Shown one piece after another: positions 6,395-6,559 of a stretch of 6,559 bases of DNA (within the stretch, counting starts at the first letter, position 1; each line of letters opens with the position of its first letter). The stretch lies in assembly GCA_946480995.1 (NCBI GenBank), contig CAMLMF010000152.1:1-6559 (forward strand), read 5' to 3'. Source of the DNA: an uncultured Bdellovibrio sp. Its GTDB lineage: Bacteria > Bdellovibrionota > Bdellovibrionia > Bdellovibrionales > Bdellovibrionaceae. A model generated the notes under the pieces. That model made no database searches. It saw only the letters and a program-made list of their open reading frames with translations, and was not told the origin of the DNA. Position numbers and translations under genes: made by a program.

Positions 6395-6559
6395 ATGAAC
6401 ATTCCAGCAGCGATAGAGTTCAAAGGAGTTTCGAAGTTTTTCGGCGAAGTTCACGCCAACTCCGATATTTCTTTTTACGTCGCTAAAGGCAGCATTCACG
6501 GCATCGTTGGTGAAAACGGTGCCGGCAAATCCACCGCTATGAAAATCCTTTTTGGTCTT
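6395..6559 (+). CDS. ABC transporter ATP-binding protein, N-terminal part (cut by window end)
   Basis: First 55 residues of the ATPase partner of the BMP binding protein; the frame is open to the last base. It shows IEFKGVSKFFG (7-17), which includes the A-loop region, then GIVGENGAGKST with Walker A at 39-47, and MKILFGL, a sequence typical of the sugar/nucleoside importer ATPases (YufO/RbsA/MglA-like), which normally carry two ATPase domains in about 500 residues. Everything after the first Walker A is outside the window. The ATG lies 3 bp past the binding-protein stop; the upstream AAAAAGAAATAG is only a weak Shine-Dalgarno, so translational coupling is likely. Permease genes are expected downstream. 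Confidence 0.96.
   Translation, partial: MNIPAAIEFKGVSKFFGEVHANSDISFYVAKGSIHGIVGENGAGKSTAMKILFGL

Overview
The window looks like ordinary chromosome from a Gram-negative bacterium of moderate, slightly AT-leaning composition. Gene content, purine-rich Shine-Dalgarno sequences (several G-runs) and periplasmic signal peptides would fit a Bdellovibrio-like or related Bdellovibrionota genome. That assignment is an inference from general resemblance, not something the sequence proves. No mobile element, CRISPR array, tRNA or rRNA is visible.

Layout: (1) 1-2022, plus strand: the C-terminal ~673 residues of valyl-tRNA synthetase (valS), running in from the left edge. (2) 2044-2075: a strong, probably bidirectional intrinsic terminator that separates valS from a convergent minus-strand block. 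(3) 5151 down to 2106, minus strand: a four-gene block, in transcription order a Crp/Fnr-family regulator, TrmO (tRNA t6A37 methyltransferase), an isopenicillin-N-synthase-like Fe(II)/2-oxoglutarate-type dioxygenase, and a small secreted protein of unknown function. The last two are only 11 bp apart and probably co-transcribed. A long hairpin lies between the regulator and trmO. (4) 5152-5410: a 259-bp divergent intergenic region with candidate promoters, a small palindrome, and a hairpin just upstream of the next ribosome binding site. (5) 5411-6391, plus strand: a periplasmic BMP/PnrA-family substrate-binding protein, probably for nucleosides, followed after 3 bp by (6) 6395-6559: the start of its ABC-transporter ATPase, which runs off the right edge.

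How the parts work together: the right end is the beginning of a BMP-type nucleoside (or related) ABC importer operon, with the binding protein first and the ATPase second; permeases are expected beyond the window. The Crp/Fnr gene is divergent from it and shares its upstream region, so it could regulate the importer, itself, or neither. The regulator lacks the residues that contact cAMP in E. coli CRP and lacks an FNR-type cysteine cluster, so its effector is unknown. I see no coherent novel multi-gene system. The most notable signals are regulatory: an 11-bp perfect inverted repeat that brackets the regulator's ribosome binding site and start codon, a palindrome at the start of trmO, and the leader hairpin of the binding-protein gene.
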